Shown piece after piece: positions 56,196 to 64,000 of a stretch of DNA of 64,000 nt. The DNA is from a virus. The stretch covers positions 23,135 through 87,134 of the IMG/VR virus record IMGVR_UViG_3300034407_002866; one strand, written 5' to 3'. The position numbers were made by a program, and so were the translations under genes. Each line of letters begins with the position of its first letter. The stretch's first letter is position 1. Under the pieces are notes generated by a model that saw nothing but the letters and a program-made list of their open reading frames with translations, was not told where the DNA came from and did no database searches.

Positions 56196-56225
56196 TATAC
56201 CACAACTCCCAGAATTAATAATTCT

Positions 56226-56253
56226 ATTATACTCATTATTTTGAAAATGTCAA
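56226..56253 (-). promoter_or_regulatory. Perfect-box promoter antisense to uvsW
   Basis: On the minus strand TTGACA, 16-bp spacer, TATAAT, in the gap after uvsW. It points back into uvsW and uvsY. No minus-strand gene lies within reach, so any product is antisense or a small RNA. Confidence 0.65.
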
Positions 56254-56296
56254 TAGAAAAATGCACAGTTGATGAAAATATTTTTCAAATTAACAG

Positions 56297-56325
56297 TTGA
56301 CATTTTTCAAATTCTAATATAAAAT
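56297..56325 (+). promoter_or_regulatory. Early/middle promoter before gene 55
   Basis: TTGACA, 17-bp spacer, TAAAAT, 32 bases before the gp55 start, followed by AAAGGAG. Confidence 0.78.
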
Positions 56326-56356
56326 GTATATAACAAAGATATAAAGGAGTAGTATC

Positions 56357-56917
56357 ATGGCTCGCCGGGTAAAAAGAAATTATGTAAATAATAAAGATTT
56401 GCTAGATGCTCTTATTGAGTATAAGAAAAAATGTCAAGAGGCAGAAGACCAAGGTGATGATTTGCCTACTGTACCAAATTATATCGGTGAATGTATTTTT
56501 AAAATTGCAAATCGTTTAGCAACAAAACCAAACTTTTCAGGATACACCTATAAAGAAGATATGATTATGGATGGTATTGAAAACTGTCTTTTATACATTG
56601 GTAATTTTGATCATAACAAATCATCAAACCCGTTTGCGTATTTTACACAGATTATTTGGTACGCATTTTTGCGCCGTATTCAAAAAGAAAAAAAGCAAAT
56701 GTATATTCGTTTTAAATCATCTCATAATATGGTTGCACAAGGCGCTACATATGAATCAAACGAAGTTCAATTGCATTTAAATACAAACGCAGATTATATA
56801 AATCACTTTGTTAGTGACTATGAGGAAAAGCTAGCGAAGAGTAAAATTCCAAAGCAACCGAAAGAAGTCGTAGAAACAATCGAAGTTGAAGTTAAGAAGG
56901 AAGACGACGATAAATGA
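56357..56917 (+). CDS. 55: Late sigma factor, T4 gp55-like
   Basis: 186 residues. Basic start MARRVKRNYVNNKDLLDAL; YKEDMIMDGIENCLLYI and FDHNKSSNPFAYFTQIIWYAFLRRI (in two parts) are the region-2-like segment recognising TATAAATA promoters. The C-terminal acidic tail (VEVKKEDDDK) is where clamp binding is expected. Together with gp33 it explains the TATAAATA elements here. Confidence 0.93.
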   Translation: MARRVKRNYVNNKDLLDALIEYKKKCQEAEDQGDDLPTVPNYIGECIFKIANRLATKPNFSGYTYKEDMIMDGIENCLLYIGNFDHNKSSNPFAYFTQIIWYAFLRRIQKEKKQMYIRFKSSHNMVAQGATYESNEVQLHLNTNADYINHFVSDYEEKLAKSKIPKQPKEVVETIEVEVKKEDDDK

Positions 56918-57975
56918 AGATTGCTTTTATTAATGATAATCACTTTGGTTGTAGAGGTGATAGCAAAATATTTTTGGATCATCAAGAAAAGTTTTTTGCG
57001 GAAGTGTTTTTTCCTTACTTAGATGATAATAAAATTACAATTGTAATGGATCTTGGTGATACGTTTGATAGACGTAAGTATATTAATTATGTTACATTAA
57101 AAAGAGCAAAAGAGTTTTTCTTTAGCCAGTTAGCGTCTCGCAATATCGAATATCACGCAGTTGTTGGTAATCATAGTGTTTATTTTACAAATACAAACGA
57201 AGTAAATTCTATGTCTTTGTTATTACAGGAATATGATAATTTTCACATATACGACCGTGAACCTGTGGAATTATCATTTGGTTCTACTAAATTTATGATG
57301 GTACCATGGATTACTAAAGATAATCGCGAAGAATGTCATGCCGCCATTAGTTCTTCAGACGCAAATATTCTTTTAGGCCATTTTGAAATTGAAGGTTTTG
57401 AAATGATGAAAGGTATGCTTTGTGATCATGGTTTAAAGAAAGATATATTTTCTGGATTTGAAGCTGTATATTCTGGCCATTTCCACCACCCTTCAGAATA
57501 TAGCAATATTAAATACCTTGGAGCTCAATATGAAATGACGTGGACTGATTATAACGGCCGACGTGGTTTTCATGTGTTTGACACGGAAACTCGAGATATT
57601 GAATTTATAAAAAACCCTAATCGTATATTCCATAAAATTGAATATGATGATGAAAATATGACTATTGAGGATATCGCAAATATTAATACTGATGTATTAA
57701 AAAATACATATGTAAAGGTAATTGTAAAAAATAGAACAAATGGATATTTGTATGATACATTTTTAAATAAAATAGCAGACAGCGGCGCGGCCGATGTAAA
57801 ATCTATCGATGATACTCTCAACTTGGAGTCTTCTGGTGTAGATGAAATTCTTGATGAAACTCAGGAAACAAAAGATATTCTACACGCATATATTGATTCT
57901 ATCGAAACGACAGTAGAAAAGAAAAAAATCAAAAAAGTTATTGATGAACTTTATGTAGAGGCAATGAATTTATAA
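56914..57975 (+). CDS. 47: Recombination endonuclease subunit, T4 gp47-like (Mre11/SbcD)
   Basis: 353 residues. Calcineurin-type motifs in order: NDNHFG, GDTFDRR, VGNHS and GHFHHPS. The C-terminal helical part (EILDETQETKDILHAYI) binds gp46. Processes DNA ends for recombination. Overlaps gp55 by 4 bases. Confidence 0.95.
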   Translation: MKIAFINDNHFGCRGDSKIFLDHQEKFFAEVFFPYLDDNKITIVMDLGDTFDRRKYINYVTLKRAKEFFFSQLASRNIEYHAVVGNHSVYFTNTNEVNSMSLLLQEYDNFHIYDREPVELSFGSTKFMMVPWITKDNREECHAAISSSDANILLGHFEIEGFEMMKGMLCDHGLKKDIFSGFEAVYSGHFHHPSEYSNIKYLGAQYEMTWTDYNGRRGFHVFDTETRDIEFIKNPNRIFHKIEYDDENMTIEDIANINTDVLKNTYVKVIVKNRTNGYLYDTFLNKIADSGAADVKSIDDTLNLESSGVDEILDETQETKDILHAYIDSIETTVEKKKIKKVIDELYVEAMNL

Positions 57976-59687
57976 TGCAAATACAATTTAAAAAAGTGCG
58001 CTATAAAAATGTGCTATCGACTGGTAATGTATTTACTGAAATTAATTTAAATAAAAGCAAAACTACTTTAGTAAGTGGATCTAATGGAAGTGGCAAGAGT
58101 ACAATGCTTGATGCCATTACCTTTGCTTTATATGGAAAACCTTTTCGTAAAGTAAATAAGCCGCAGCTAATAAACTCTATTAACCAAAAGGATGCTGTTG
58201 TTGAAATTGAATTTTTAGTTTCAGGAAACGAATATTTAATTCGCCGTGGGATTAAGCCAAATATCTTTGAAATTTATCGTGACGGAGAATTAGTCGACCA
58301 AGATGCCGCATCAAGAGATTACCAATCGTATTTGGAACAAAACATTCTCGGCCTAAACTATAAGTCGTTTAATCAAATTGTGGTATTAGGTAGTGCTACA
58401 TATGTGCCTTTTATGGAGCTTCCAGCGCACTCTCGTCGTGAAATAATTGAAGATCTGCTTGACATTCAAGTTTTTAGTACAATGAATAATTTGTTGAAAG
58501 ATAAAGTTTCAACAAATAAAGAATCTATAACTGAAAATAATTATCATATAGATATTATTAATTCAAAGATTGAAAGTGCAAAAGAACATAATGATTCTAT
58601 TTTAAAAATTAAAAAAACAGAAGTTGTTAAGATTAAAGAAAAAATTCAACAACATCTTGAAAAAATAGAAATAGAAAAAGAAGAAATTGAAGAAGTCGAA
58701 GTAGTAATTAAAAATCTTATTGAAACTATATCTGACAAACAAACAATTAAAAAACGTCTTGAAAATGCAAAAGGTTTACAGCGTGAATTAGAAAATGACA
58801 TAAAAACGTATCAAAAAGATTTAAGCTTTTACCATGATAACGATAATTGTCCTACATGTAAGCAAGGCATCGACCACGATTTCAAAGAAAACGTTGTTAC
58901 CGAAAAGAGTAAAAAGGTAAAGGAAATCAAGGATGGTATAGTAAAATTATCGGAAAAGATAAAAGAATATGAAACAAGAATAGAAGATATTTCTTTGGTC
59001 GAGGACCAAATCCAGGAAAACAATCTTACGATTGGCGAACATCGCGCACAGATTAAAATGTCAATAAATGCTCTCAAGTCGTATAAAAAAGAACTTGACG
59101 ATGCAGAAAAAGAAGTTGAAGAGGTTGACACAAGTAAACTTGATGATTATAATACAAACCTTAAACTATTACAGTCCGAGCAAAATGAATTATTTGATAA
59201 AAAAGAAACATTAAATGTAGTAAACACAATGCTAAAAGATGGTGGCATTAAAACGCGAATCATTAAACAATACATTCCAGTTATGAATAAACTCATTAAC
59301 AAATACCTGTCCGCGTTTGAACTGTTTGTTGACTTCCATCTCGACGAAAATTTTAATGAAATAATTAAATCTCGTTTTCGTGATGCCTTTTCGTATTCTT
59401 CGTTTTCAGAAGGTGAAAAGCTTCGGATTACTCTTTCAATTATGATGTCTTGGCGTGCTGTCGCTAAGCTACGCAATTCTGTTTCAACAAACTTACTCAT
59501 TCTTGACGAAACTCTTGATGGCGCAATGGATGCAACTGGAGTTGAAAACTTAATTGATACTTTGCATAATTTAAATAGTAACGATAATATTTTTGTCATT
59601 TCCCATCGTGGTGATCAATTTAGCGAAAAGTTTGAATCACACGTTAGATTTGAAAAAATTAAAAACTTTAGTCAAATTGCTACTTAA
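57975..59687 (+). CDS. 46: Recombination endonuclease subunit, T4 gp46-like (Rad50/SbcC)
   Basis: 570 residues. Walker A GSNGSGKST (35-43), long coiled coils interrupted near 292 by a CPTC zinc hook, then the ABC signature FSEGEKLRI and Walker B NLLILDETLDGA. Partner of gp47; one-base overlap (ATAATG-type). Confidence 0.96.
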   Translation: MQIQFKKVRYKNVLSTGNVFTEINLNKSKTTLVSGSNGSGKSTMLDAITFALYGKPFRKVNKPQLINSINQKDAVVEIEFLVSGNEYLIRRGIKPNIFEIYRDGELVDQDAASRDYQSYLEQNILGLNYKSFNQIVVLGSATYVPFMELPAHSRREIIEDLLDIQVFSTMNNLLKDKVSTNKESITENNYHIDIINSKIESAKEHNDSILKIKKTEVVKIKEKIQQHLEKIEIEKEEIEEVEVVIKNLIETISDKQTIKKRLENAKGLQRELENDIKTYQKDLSFYHDNDNCPTCKQGIDHDFKENVVTEKSKKVKEIKDGIVKLSEKIKEYETRIEDISLVEDQIQENNLTIGEHRAQIKMSINALKSYKKELDDAEKEVEEVDTSKLDDYNTNLKLLQSEQNELFDKKETLNVVNTMLKDGGIKTRIIKQYIPVMNKLINKYLSAFELFVDFHLDENFNEIIKSRFRDAFSYSSFSEGEKLRITLSIMMSWRAVAKLRNSVSTNLLILDETLDGAMDATGVENLIDTLHNLNSNDNIFVISHRGDQFSEKFESHVRFEKIKNFSQIAT

Positions 59688-59692
59688 ATTAG

Positions 59693-59721
59693 TTGACATA
59701 TGTACCATTCAGTGGTATTAT
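59693..59721 (+). promoter_or_regulatory. Promoter of the DNA polymerase gene
   Basis: TTGACA, 17-bp spacer, TATTAT, 28 bases before the gp43 start with AAAGGA upstream of the ATG. Confidence 0.82.
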
Positions 59722-59748
59722 GGTTTTATATATTATTAAAGGATACGC

Positions 59749-62277
59749 ATGTCTAATTTTTATACAAATGTTGAACGTTTTGGTAACAATATCCTATGGC
59801 GTGGATATGAAAACGGAAAGCCGTTTGCTCGCAAGGAAAAGTTTAAACCTACTCTGTTTTTACCAGATAAAGACGGCGATTACCGTTCTCTAATCAGTAA
59901 TCGTCCTTTGTCTCCTCGGCACTGTCTCTCTATGGCAGAAGCAAAGGAATTTATTGAACAACATAAGGACGTGCATGGTTTTGAATTATATGGAAATACA
60001 AACTACGTAGCACAATTCATTCAACAAAAATATCCTAATAATGTTAAATTTAATATGAAAAAAATTAATATTATGTCTTTTGATATTGAGGTTGACATTA
60101 GCGATGGATATGCAAATATCGATGAAGCTGATAAAGTAATTACTTCGATATCAATGAAATCTTCAAAGTCAAGTACATATCATCTATTGGCCCAAAAAGA
60201 TTATGACAAGAGCAAAACTATTACTGGCATTGACCCGGATGATATTCAGTTTATGAAGTTTGATACTGAAGAGGCCATGCTTCAACGGTTTATTCAAATT
60301 TGGATGAACGATTATCCTGAAGTCATTACAGGTTGGAACGTTGAATACTTTGATATTATGTATGTTGTTACTCGCATCATTCGATTATTTGGTGAAGAAA
60401 AGGCAAAGCAGCTATCTCCTTGGAAAAACATACGCATGAAAACGCGTGAAATCTTTGGAAAACCTGCTTCCACTTATCAAATTACCGGTATGACAGTAAT
60501 TGATTATATGGACGCGTTCAAAAAGTTTGGTTATAAGTACGGGCCACAAGAGTCGTATAAACTCGATCATATCGCATATGTAATCCTTGGAGAAAAGAAA
60601 CTCGATTACTCAGAATATGGTGATCTTACAACTCTATATGAAAAGAACCCTCAATTGTATCTTGACTATAACCTTAAGGATACGCATCTCATTCAGAGAA
60701 TGGAAGATGAAACGTCATTGCTCCAATTGGTTATGACGGTTGCTTATGGTGGCGGAGTAAATTATGGTGACGCGTTTGGTACGGTTGGCATTTGGGAAAC
60801 CACTCTCTACCGTAAACTGATTCAAGAAAATAGAGTACCACACATTAAAGGCGGACCTGGTCAACGTGCCGGTGATCTCGTTGGTGGTTATGTAAAGGAT
60901 CCAAAAGTTGGTATGCATCCTTGGATTGTATCTTTCGATCTAAACTCTCTGTATCCACACCTAATGCTTCAGTACAATATGTCTCCTGAAACGTATATGA
61001 AGGATGAACGTGACTATGTTTCACAGGACATGGTATTGGATGGTAATTACCAAAATCAAAAATCTGATGTCTCTGTTGCAGCAAACGGTGCGTGTTTTAC
61101 AAATAAACATATTGGTATCATTCCTGAAATCATTGACGAATACTATGGCAATCGTAAGATCATCAAGAAAGAAATGTTGGAGGTTGAACAACAGCTCGAA
61201 AATGCAACGGACCCTAAAGAAAAGGATCGACTAAAACGGCAATCAAACCAATTGCACAATGCACAAATGGCTATTAAAATTAGTATGAACTCACTCTACG
61301 GCGCAATGGCAAACATTTACTTTCTATACTATATTAACGATATGGCTGAGGCCATCACTACATCTGGCCAATTGTCTATTCGGTACGCGCAGAAGTCCGT
61401 TAACGATTACATGAATAAAATCCTTAAAACTGATAATGATTATATCGTTTATATTGATACTGACTCTATTTACGTTGACATGGCTCCTATCGTAGAGTCT
61501 GCGTTTGGCACTATTGACATTGATCGTAAGAAAGGTGAAGAGTTTCTTGATAAAGTATGCCAAATGAAAATCGAACCAATTATTGAGGCTGGTTATAAAG
61601 AGCTTGCCAAAAAGATGGGCACATACCGTCAAGCAATGTCAATGAAACGTGAAAAGATTACTGACAAGTCAGTATTCATCGCGAAAAAACGTTACATTAT
61701 GAATACTCTTAACTCTGAAGGTGTTCACTACGAAAAGCCAAAGATTTCAGTAACAGGTTTGGAATCTGTTCGATCTTCTACTCCCGAAGTATGCCGTGAA
61801 AAAATGAAAAAAGCTTTTGAAGTTATTATGCAAGGTACCGAGTCTGACGTTCAGAACTTTATTGCAAACTTTAGAACAGAATTTTATAACCTCCCTCCTG
61901 AGTCAGTTGGTCGTAATTCAGGCACAGACAATATTGAAAAGTATATGTCAAGTGGTACGTATAAAAAAGGTTGTCCTATGCATGTTCGCGGTGCAATCTT
62001 GTACAATAAATTTCTTAAAGAAAAAAAACTAAACAAAACGTATGAAGCTGTAAAAAGCGGTGATAAGATCAAATTCGTATATCTGAAACTTCCAAACCCG
62101 CTTCATGAAAATATTATTTCTTTTCCAAATGTATTGCCAAAACAGTTAGGATTGGATGAATATGTAGATTACGAAACTCAATTTAACAAAGTATTCTTGA
62201 GTCCAGTTGAAAGTATTCTTGAAGCAATAGGATGGCATGCCGAGAAAAAGGATACTCTTGAAAGCTTTTTTGTGTAG
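59749..62277 (+). CDS. 43: Family B DNA polymerase, T4 gp43-like
   Basis: 842 residues. Exonuclease: SFDIEVDI (110-117), WNVEYFDI and YNLKDTHLI. Polymerase: SFDLNSLYPHLM (motif A), KISMNSLYGA (motif B) and YIDTDSIYVD (motif C). The C-terminal SFFV tail resembles the clamp-binding end of T4 gp43. Slightly shorter than T4 (898). Replicative enzyme with 3'-5' proofreading. Confidence 0.97.
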   Translation: MSNFYTNVERFGNNILWRGYENGKPFARKEKFKPTLFLPDKDGDYRSLISNRPLSPRHCLSMAEAKEFIEQHKDVHGFELYGNTNYVAQFIQQKYPNNVKFNMKKINIMSFDIEVDISDGYANIDEADKVITSISMKSSKSSTYHLLAQKDYDKSKTITGIDPDDIQFMKFDTEEAMLQRFIQIWMNDYPEVITGWNVEYFDIMYVVTRIIRLFGEEKAKQLSPWKNIRMKTREIFGKPASTYQITGMTVIDYMDAFKKFGYKYGPQESYKLDHIAYVILGEKKLDYSEYGDLTTLYEKNPQLYLDYNLKDTHLIQRMEDETSLLQLVMTVAYGGGVNYGDAFGTVGIWETTLYRKLIQENRVPHIKGGPGQRAGDLVGGYVKDPKVGMHPWIVSFDLNSLYPHLMLQYNMSPETYMKDERDYVSQDMVLDGNYQNQKSDVSVAANGACFTNKHIGIIPEIIDEYYGNRKIIKKEMLEVEQQLENATDPKEKDRLKRQSNQLHNAQMAIKISMNSLYGAMANIYFLYYINDMAEAITTSGQLSIRYAQKSVNDYMNKILKTDNDYIVYIDTDSIYVDMAPIVESAFGTIDIDRKKGEEFLDKVCQMKIEPIIEAGYKELAKKMGTYRQAMSMKREKITDKSVFIAKKRYIMNTLNSEGVHYEKPKISVTGLESVRSSTPEVCREKMKKAFEVIMQGTESDVQNFIANFRTEFYNLPPESVGRNSGTDNIEKYMSSGTYKKGCPMHVRGAILYNKFLKEKKLNKTYEAVKSGDKIKFVYLKLPNPLHENIISFPNVLPKQLGLDEYVDYETQFNKVFLSPVESILEAIGWHAEKKDTLESFFV

Positions 62278-62288
62278 GAGAAACCAAA

Positions 62289-62477
62289 ATGAACAACGAA
62301 GACAGAATTCATCGCATTAATTTGCTTAAAAAACGCCACAAACACTTAGACAATACAATAAAAGTATTTGAATCTGAAAAATCACCCGAAGTATATATTA
62401 AAAAAGCAAAGATCGAAAAATTAAAAATAAAAGACGAAATAAATGCTCTTGAAGAATATCTAAGGATGTCTAAATAA
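62289..62477 (+). CDS. YdcH-like (DUF465) small coiled-coil protein
   Basis: 62 residues. LLKKRHKHLDNTIKVFE ... KIEKLKIKDEINALEE fits DUF465 (L-x-x-x-H-x-x-LD ... LK-x-KL-x-LKDEI). Helical hairpin, unknown function, common in proteobacteria. Nine bases after the polymerase gene with a GGAG site. Confidence 0.78.
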   Translation: MNNEDRIHRINLLKKRHKHLDNTIKVFESEKSPEVYIKKAKIEKLKIKDEINALEEYLRMSK

Positions 62478-62480
62478 AGG

Positions 62481-62509
62481 TTGACAATATTACAAAAGTG
62501 TGGTAATAT
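62481..62509 (+). promoter_or_regulatory. Early promoter before the MazG-like gene
   Basis: TTGACA, 17-bp spacer, TAATAT, 27 bases before the start, followed by AAGGAG. Confidence 0.82.
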
Positions 62510-62535
62510 AAATTATATAATGAAGGAGATTAACT

Positions 62536-62946
62536 ATGTCTGATTGGGCAAATGATATTATGATGATGCATCACAAGTTTGGTGTACGTGAATGGTTTGA
62601 AAACAACAAAGATAACCAAGAACTTATGGACAAATACCTAAAGTTTCGACTCTCTATGTGTAAGGAAGAATTAGATGAAACATTGGATGCTATTGAAGCA
62701 CGTGACCCTGAAGAGATTGTGGACGGCCTTATTGATATGTGTGTGTTTGCAATCGGCACTCTTGATGTATTTGGCGTGGACGCAAATGTAGCATGGGATC
62801 GTGTATACGACGCTAACATGGCAAAAGAAGTTGGCATTAAAGAAGGTCGCCCAAATCCGTTTGGAATGCCAGACTTGGTCAAACCCGCGTCGTGGCGCGC
62901 ACCAGACCATCTTGATAATCATGGGGATCTTGATTGCGCAATGTAA
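62536..62946 (+). CDS. MazG-like NTP pyrophosphohydrolase
   Basis: 136 residues, all-alpha NTP-PPase fold. KEELDETLDAI (about 38-48) gives the ExxE metal motif and EEIVDGLIDMC (about 54-64) the downstream D/ExxD part. Related to phage MazG proteins and to the MazG/phosphoribosyl-ATP group. Hydrolyses a nucleotide triphosphate; a ppGpp-related role has been proposed for some phage MazG proteins. Own early promoter. Confidence 0.85.
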   Translation: MSDWANDIMMMHHKFGVREWFENNKDNQELMDKYLKFRLSMCKEELDETLDAIEARDPEEIVDGLIDMCVFAIGTLDVFGVDANVAWDRVYDANMAKEVGIKEGRPNPFGMPDLVKPASWRAPDHLDNHGDLDCAM

Positions 62947-62990
62947 CAAAAATGTTTATTATAGGAAACAGAAAAAAAGTTTAACTCTCT

Positions 62991-63030
62991 TTTTTACAGT
63001 CCTGTTACAGAACTTTAACATAGCTGTTAC
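62991..63030 (+). promoter_or_regulatory. Pho-box-like ladder upstream of pstS
   Basis: Four 7-base half-sites at exact 11-base spacing: TTTTTAC, CTGTTAC, CTTTAAC, CTGTTAC starting at 62991, 63002, 63013 and 63024. This is the PhoB-binding layout (CTGTCAT-type repeats every helical turn). A TATAAT lies at 63054-63059. Suggests induction by host PhoB under phosphate limitation. Confidence 0.75.
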
Positions 63031-63115
63031 ACTATTAAAGTAAAAGCATAATATATAATATAGTATGGGGTGGCCAGGGTGCCGCCTCATTAATGTTTTA
63101 GGAAAGGAATTCCAA

Positions 63116-64000
63116 TTGAAAAATCTTATTTTAGCCGCAGGGATTGCATTGGCTGCAACAACTGTATCAGCACGAGACAATATTCAGATTGCAGGCAGTT
63201 CGACTGTCCTACCATATGCTTCAATCGTAGCAGAAGCATTTGGTGAAAACTTTGACTTCCCAACACCAGTTGTTGAATCAGGCGGATCAAGTTCGGGTAT
63301 GAAACGATTCTGCACGGGCGTAGGCGAAAACACAATCGACATTGCAAACTCAAGTCGTCCTATCAAACCAAAAGAAGTAAAGGTGTGTGCAGACAATGGC
63401 GTAACAGAAATAACAGAAGTTATGTTTGGTTATGACGGTATTGTATTTGCCAACTCAATCGAAGATGAACGGTTTGCATTTACACCAGCGCATATCTACC
63501 TTGCACTCAACAATCGCAGTGAACTAACAACATGGGATCAAGTGGATCCAAGTTTCCCAGCATATGAAATCAAAATGTTTATCCCAGGCACCAAGCACGG
63601 AACACGTGAAGTATTTGAAGAAAAGGTTCTATTATTAGGCTGTGAAGCAGTAGGTGACTTTGAGAAGTTTGAAGCGGCGCACGGTGAAGATGAAGCAGAA
63701 TCCATGTGCATTAAAACCCGCACAGATAGTCGTAGTATTGACATTGACGGTGACTATACAGAAACACTAGCAAATATTTCTTCTAACCAAAACTCATTTG
63801 GTGTATTTGGACTAGCGTTCTATGAAAACAACACAGACATTATTGAAGTAGCAACTATTAATGGTGTTCGCCCAAGCGCAGCCACCGTCGCAAGTGCTGA
63901 ATATCCGGTTAGTCGTCCATTGTTCTTCTATGTGAAAGACGCACACGCAGGCACAATCCCAGGATTGTATGACTATGTTCGTTTCTTTGTAGCAGATGGT
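63116..64000 (+). CDS. pstS: Phosphate-binding protein PstS, 3' end beyond window
   Basis: 295 residues present, TTG start at 63116 with AAAGGA upstream. Signal peptide (KNLILAAGIALAATTVSA) then QIAGSSTVLPYA, the phosphate-binding GSST motif, VVESGGSSSGMKRFC and IANSSRP, and a later PGTKHGTREVF loop. Periplasmic phosphate capture for the host Pst transporter. Carries two or more Cys in the mature part, fitting a marine bacterial type. Preceded by a Pho-box ladder. Confidence 0.93.
   Translation, partial: MKNLILAAGIALAATTVSARDNIQIAGSSTVLPYASIVAEAFGENFDFPTPVVESGGSSSGMKRFCTGVGENTIDIANSSRPIKPKEVKVCADNGVTEITEVMFGYDGIVFANSIEDERFAFTPAHIYLALNNRSELTTWDQVDPSFPAYEIKMFIPGTKHGTREVFEEKVLLLGCEAVGDFEKFEAAHGEDEAESMCIKTRTDSRSIDIDGDYTETLANISSNQNSFGVFGLAFYENNTDIIEVATINGVRPSAATVASAEYPVSRPLFFYVKDAHAGTIPGLYDYVRFFVADG

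Noticed and set aside
1-64000. Integrase, transposase, attachment site or CRISPR array
   Set aside because: None seen on either strand; gene content is that of a lytic T4-like phage.

Overview
This window is part of the genome of a T4-like myovirus, AT-rich and most likely marine. It carries a T4-type replication, recombination and late-transcription core: gp61 primase, gp41 helicase, gp59 loader, UvsX, UvsY, UvsW, gp32, gp33, gp55, gp46/47, gp43 polymerase and gp39/gp52 topoisomerase. Thymidylate synthase and dihydrofolate reductase are also present. The host is probably an alphaproteobacterium. The phage encodes a circularly permuted two-piece tmRNA, DUF1127-like and DUF1289-like proteins, and a heme oxygenase/PcyX-like bilin reductase pair of the kind described for non-cyanobacterial marine phages. 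I saw no photosystem genes. A cyanobacterial host is less likely but not excluded.

Layout. Everything from 1 to about 53.1 kb is on the minus strand; everything from 53.2 kb onward is on the plus strand. The two halves diverge from back-to-back T4-type late promoters (TATAAATA) near 53.15 kb. 0-2.1 kb: thyA, folA, primase. 2.1-4.7 kb: lysis genes (overlapping spanins, GH19 endolysin with a peptidoglycan-binding tail). 4.7-10.5 kb: conserved structural-type and small proteins, five with an N-terminal leader like the T4 capsid-targeting sequence, one of them a (p)ppGpp-hydrolase-like HD protein. 10.5-19.7 kb: glycan island with three GT29-like genes, GT8-like and GT-A transferases, three capsule-type GT-B proteins, a methyltransferase, an SDR, gmd and a ColD-type dehydratase. 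19.7-24 kb: DUF1127-like operon, a virion-type protein and two more leader-bearing proteins. 24-29.3 kb: replication block. 29.3-30.6 kb: bilin cassette under a consensus sigma70 promoter. 30.6-37 kb: membrane, lipase and secreted proteins and a porin. 37.0-37.3 kb: tmRNA. 37.4-39.7 kb: kdsB, kdsA, DUF805, cupin. 39.8-42 kb: small genes and Dps. 42-45.3 kb: six tRNAs, a tRNA-like element, a structured RNA and many tiny genes under near-identical early promoters. 45.3-50 kb: HExxH proteins, topoisomerase, EF-hand membrane protein. 50-53.1 kb: coiled-coil protein, TilS-like lysidine synthase, cytidylyltransferase, phosphomannomutase, DUF1289. 53.2-64 kb: tail protein, nuclease, recombination genes, gp55, polymerase, MazG-like protein and pstS behind a Pho-box ladder.

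How it fits together. Early genes use TTGACA-N17-TATAAT promoters, many sharing a spacer motif GAATCAG. Late genes use TATAAATA read by the gp55/gp33 system. Several genes look aimed at host physiology: tmRNA, TilS plus a CAU tRNA, ppGpp hydrolase, MazG, Dps, PstS, porin and bilin synthesis. Sugar genes at four sites (PMM, gmd, ColD-like; KdsA, KdsB) point to phage-directed deoxyhexose and Kdo-type glycans. The most unusual items are the two-piece tmRNA, the TilS/tRNA pair, the leader-bearing putative injected enzymes and an unidentified structured RNA at 43.2-43.4 kb.
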